From: Candidatus Eiseniibacteriota bacterium
Lineage (GTDB): Bacteria; JAFGKV01
NCBI GenBank assembly: GCA_025453925.1
Contig: JALOPK010000176.1
Coordinates: forward strand, 1 to 6,861
DNA length: 6,861 bases
Direction: 5' to 3'
This document shows positions 5,619 to 6,861 of the stretch, one piece after another. A model generated the notes under the pieces. The model saw only the letters and a list, made by a program, of their open reading frames with translations, made no database searches and was not told the origin of the DNA. Position numbers and translations under genes: made by a program. The first letter of the stretch is position 1. Each line of letters opens with the position of its first letter.

Positions 5619-6861
5619 CTATCGGATGGCGACGATACGGCCGGACTTCTCTCCAATCGAGCTGTGCACGCGATAGATGTAGACACCGGAACCAAGGAGA
5701 TCGCCGCTTCGTGCCCGCCCATCCCACCTGATCATTCCGTCAGGGGTAGACTCGCGCACCTCCTGGACCAGGCGGCCCGCCAGGTCCCAAATGCCCACCA
5801 CGGCATCCTGTGGCACGCCGACAAACCGGAGTACCGTGGGGCTTCCATCGGGCCTGCACGGGTTGGGGCTCACGCGCCAGGAGAGCAGGTCTTCCGCAAA
5901 GAAGGTCAGCGAGCTCCGGCTCCCGACTCCGGGTTGAATGTCGTTCCCGTGAACATCGCGCGCAGTGCTCACGAAGAGCGTGTAGACGGTACCGTCCGCC
6001 CGCCCCGGCGGGGGAATGAGGGCAAGCCTGACCTCTCCAGGATCGAGCCCGTCCCGCTGGATCTCTCCGAAGAGAAGCGGGGGATCGCTGCTGAACGATG
6101 CCACGGTGAGGGAGCTGTCAGGCGGGGCATTGAACACCACGCTCACCACATTACGTCCGAGATAGCTGGCGCGCTCGACGTAGAAGCTACCCTGTCGCTC
6201 GATGGTGACCGCGATCGAGGTCCCGGCGGGTACGGCGATGCCTGAGAGGTCCCTTACGCCGCTCACTGCCAGCGTGTAGGCGCCATCGTCCGCGGGCAGG
6301 TCACGGAACGCGAGAAGAACGCCGTGCTCCTGATCGGTCATCACCGCCGATGCCGGAGTCAACCCGGCAGACCCCAACTGGTAATGCCCAGGCTCCCGGG
6401 CCGAGCTTTCGTCCAAGGCTTTGCTGAAGGTCAGCCGGACGTGATACGGTGGAACGAACACTGCCCCGAGGAGCATGGGCGGCTCATCCGTGATGGCCGA
6501 TACCGCATGGCTGGGAACACCCTCCGGAGGGGACAACGAGCTGTCGATGGTGCTCACCGCGTACCAGTACTCGACGAGGGGGGTGACCGTTGAGTCGCGG
6601 CATTCCGCGGTGTCGGTGACGGCCCACGGGCTCAAGGAGTCACGCTGTGGGCCCCTGAAGACCCGGTAGGCGTCGGCGCCAGGCACGACGGACCAGTGCA
6701 AGTGAATCTCGTTCAGCGACAACGGCTGCGCATGCACATAACTGGGGGGAGCGGGATACGAAGCGGGGGCGCCGGTGATGAGTGATGTCCGCTCTTGATA
6801 CCCGACTATGAGCCCACGGCCAAGGCCCGACAGGCTGCCGACGATCGATGTCGTCGTGCTG
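5619..6861 (-). CDS. Secreted Fn3/Ig-like protein with FlgD-Ig / type IX-sorting-like C-terminal domain (5' end outside window)
   Basis: The frame stays open from the TAG at 5619-5621 to the right edge, giving 413 residues. A GTG at 6737 could start translation but would cut into the first domain, so the gene almost certainly continues beyond the window. Numbering from the edge, about 36-122 is a fibronectin type III domain (SLNEIHLHW then PGADAYRVFRG, later YWYAVSTID). About 126-221 and 225-320 look like two SbsA/Big_5-type Ig-like domains (VRLTFSKALD and YTLAVSGVRDLSG; VSVVFNAP and YTLFVSTARDVHGN). About 327-413 is a FlgD-Ig/T9SS type A-like module (SPNPCRPDG, IWDLAGRLV, WDGRARSG, GVYIYRV, ending GRIVAIR). 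Such proteins are exported and held at or released from the cell surface. The signal peptide and any catalytic domain would lie outside the window. The role beyond that is unknown. Confidence 0.88.
   Translation of the reverse strand, partial: STTTSIVGSLSGLGRGLIVGYQERTSLITGAPASYPAPPSYVHAQPLSLNEIHLHWSVVPGADAYRVFRGPQRDSLSPWAVTDTAECRDSTVTPLVEYWYAVSTIDSSLSPPEGVPSHAVSAITDEPPMLLGAVFVPPYHVRLTFSKALDESSAREPGHYQLGSAGLTPASAVMTDQEHGVLLAFRDLPADDGAYTLAVSGVRDLSGIAVPAGTSIAVTIERQGSFYVERASYLGRNVVSVVFNAPPDSSLTVASFSSDPPLLFGEIQRDGLDPGEVRLALIPPPGRADGTVYTLFVSTARDVHGNDIQPGVGSRSSLTFFAEDLLSWRVSPNPCRPDGSPTVLRFVGVPQDAVVGIWDLAGRLVQEVRESTPDGMIRWDGRARSGDLLGSGVYIYRVHSSIGEKSGRIVAIR

Noticed and set aside
1-6861. tRNA, rRNA, CRISPR array, integrase or transposase gene
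   Set aside because: None could be recognised on either strand by motif or repeat structure.

Overview
The window is GC-rich bacterial DNA, apparently chromosomal. The genes are those of a free-living, high-GC, Gram-negative-type lineage. The best clue is the partial gene at the right edge: a secreted Fn3/Ig-like protein ending in a FlgD-Ig/type IX-sorting-like C-terminal module. That module is common in the FCB superphylum and neighbouring candidate phyla such as Eisenbacteria and Latescibacteria. Naming the phylum is inference; no rRNA or marker gene is present.

Left part (1-1234), accessory DNA. A small partial ORF ends exactly inside a structure that fits an integron attC recombination site (about 180-249): complementary R arms, an unpaired spacer, a seven-base L arm, one extrahelical base and a variable loop. 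A GNAT-family N-acetyltransferase starts 32 bases after the predicted crossover point, as the ORF of a next cassette would, but no second attC follows it. Instead there is a remnant of a four-helix-bundle (23S rRNA intervening-sequence / S23-type) protein gene, with no N-terminus and with an internal frame-breaking deletion. A compact block of 14-bp direct repeats and a near-perfect palindrome (1184-1221) then abuts the end of comM. No integrase gene is in the window, so this looks like a cassette remnant or the edge of a larger array.

Middle (1235-4566), a tightly packed minus-strand group read from right to left: a PlsC-type acyltransferase, a bactofilin, a zinc-ribbon protein with a bactofilin-like beta-helix domain, and a ComM/YifB AAA+ ATPase. 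The gaps are 27, 9 and 2 bases, so the four are probably one transcription unit. It would combine phospholipid acylation, a cytoskeletal polymer and DNA branch migration for natural transformation. No biochemical link between the four is evident from sequence.

Right part (4567-6861). A metallo-beta-lactamase-fold hydrolase resembling RNase Z is divergent from plsC across only 29 bases. It has a good sigma70-like promoter whose -10 element overlaps the plsC start codon. It converges, across a 33-base gap with a small GC hairpin, on the minus-strand secreted surface-type protein, whose 5' end lies beyond the window.
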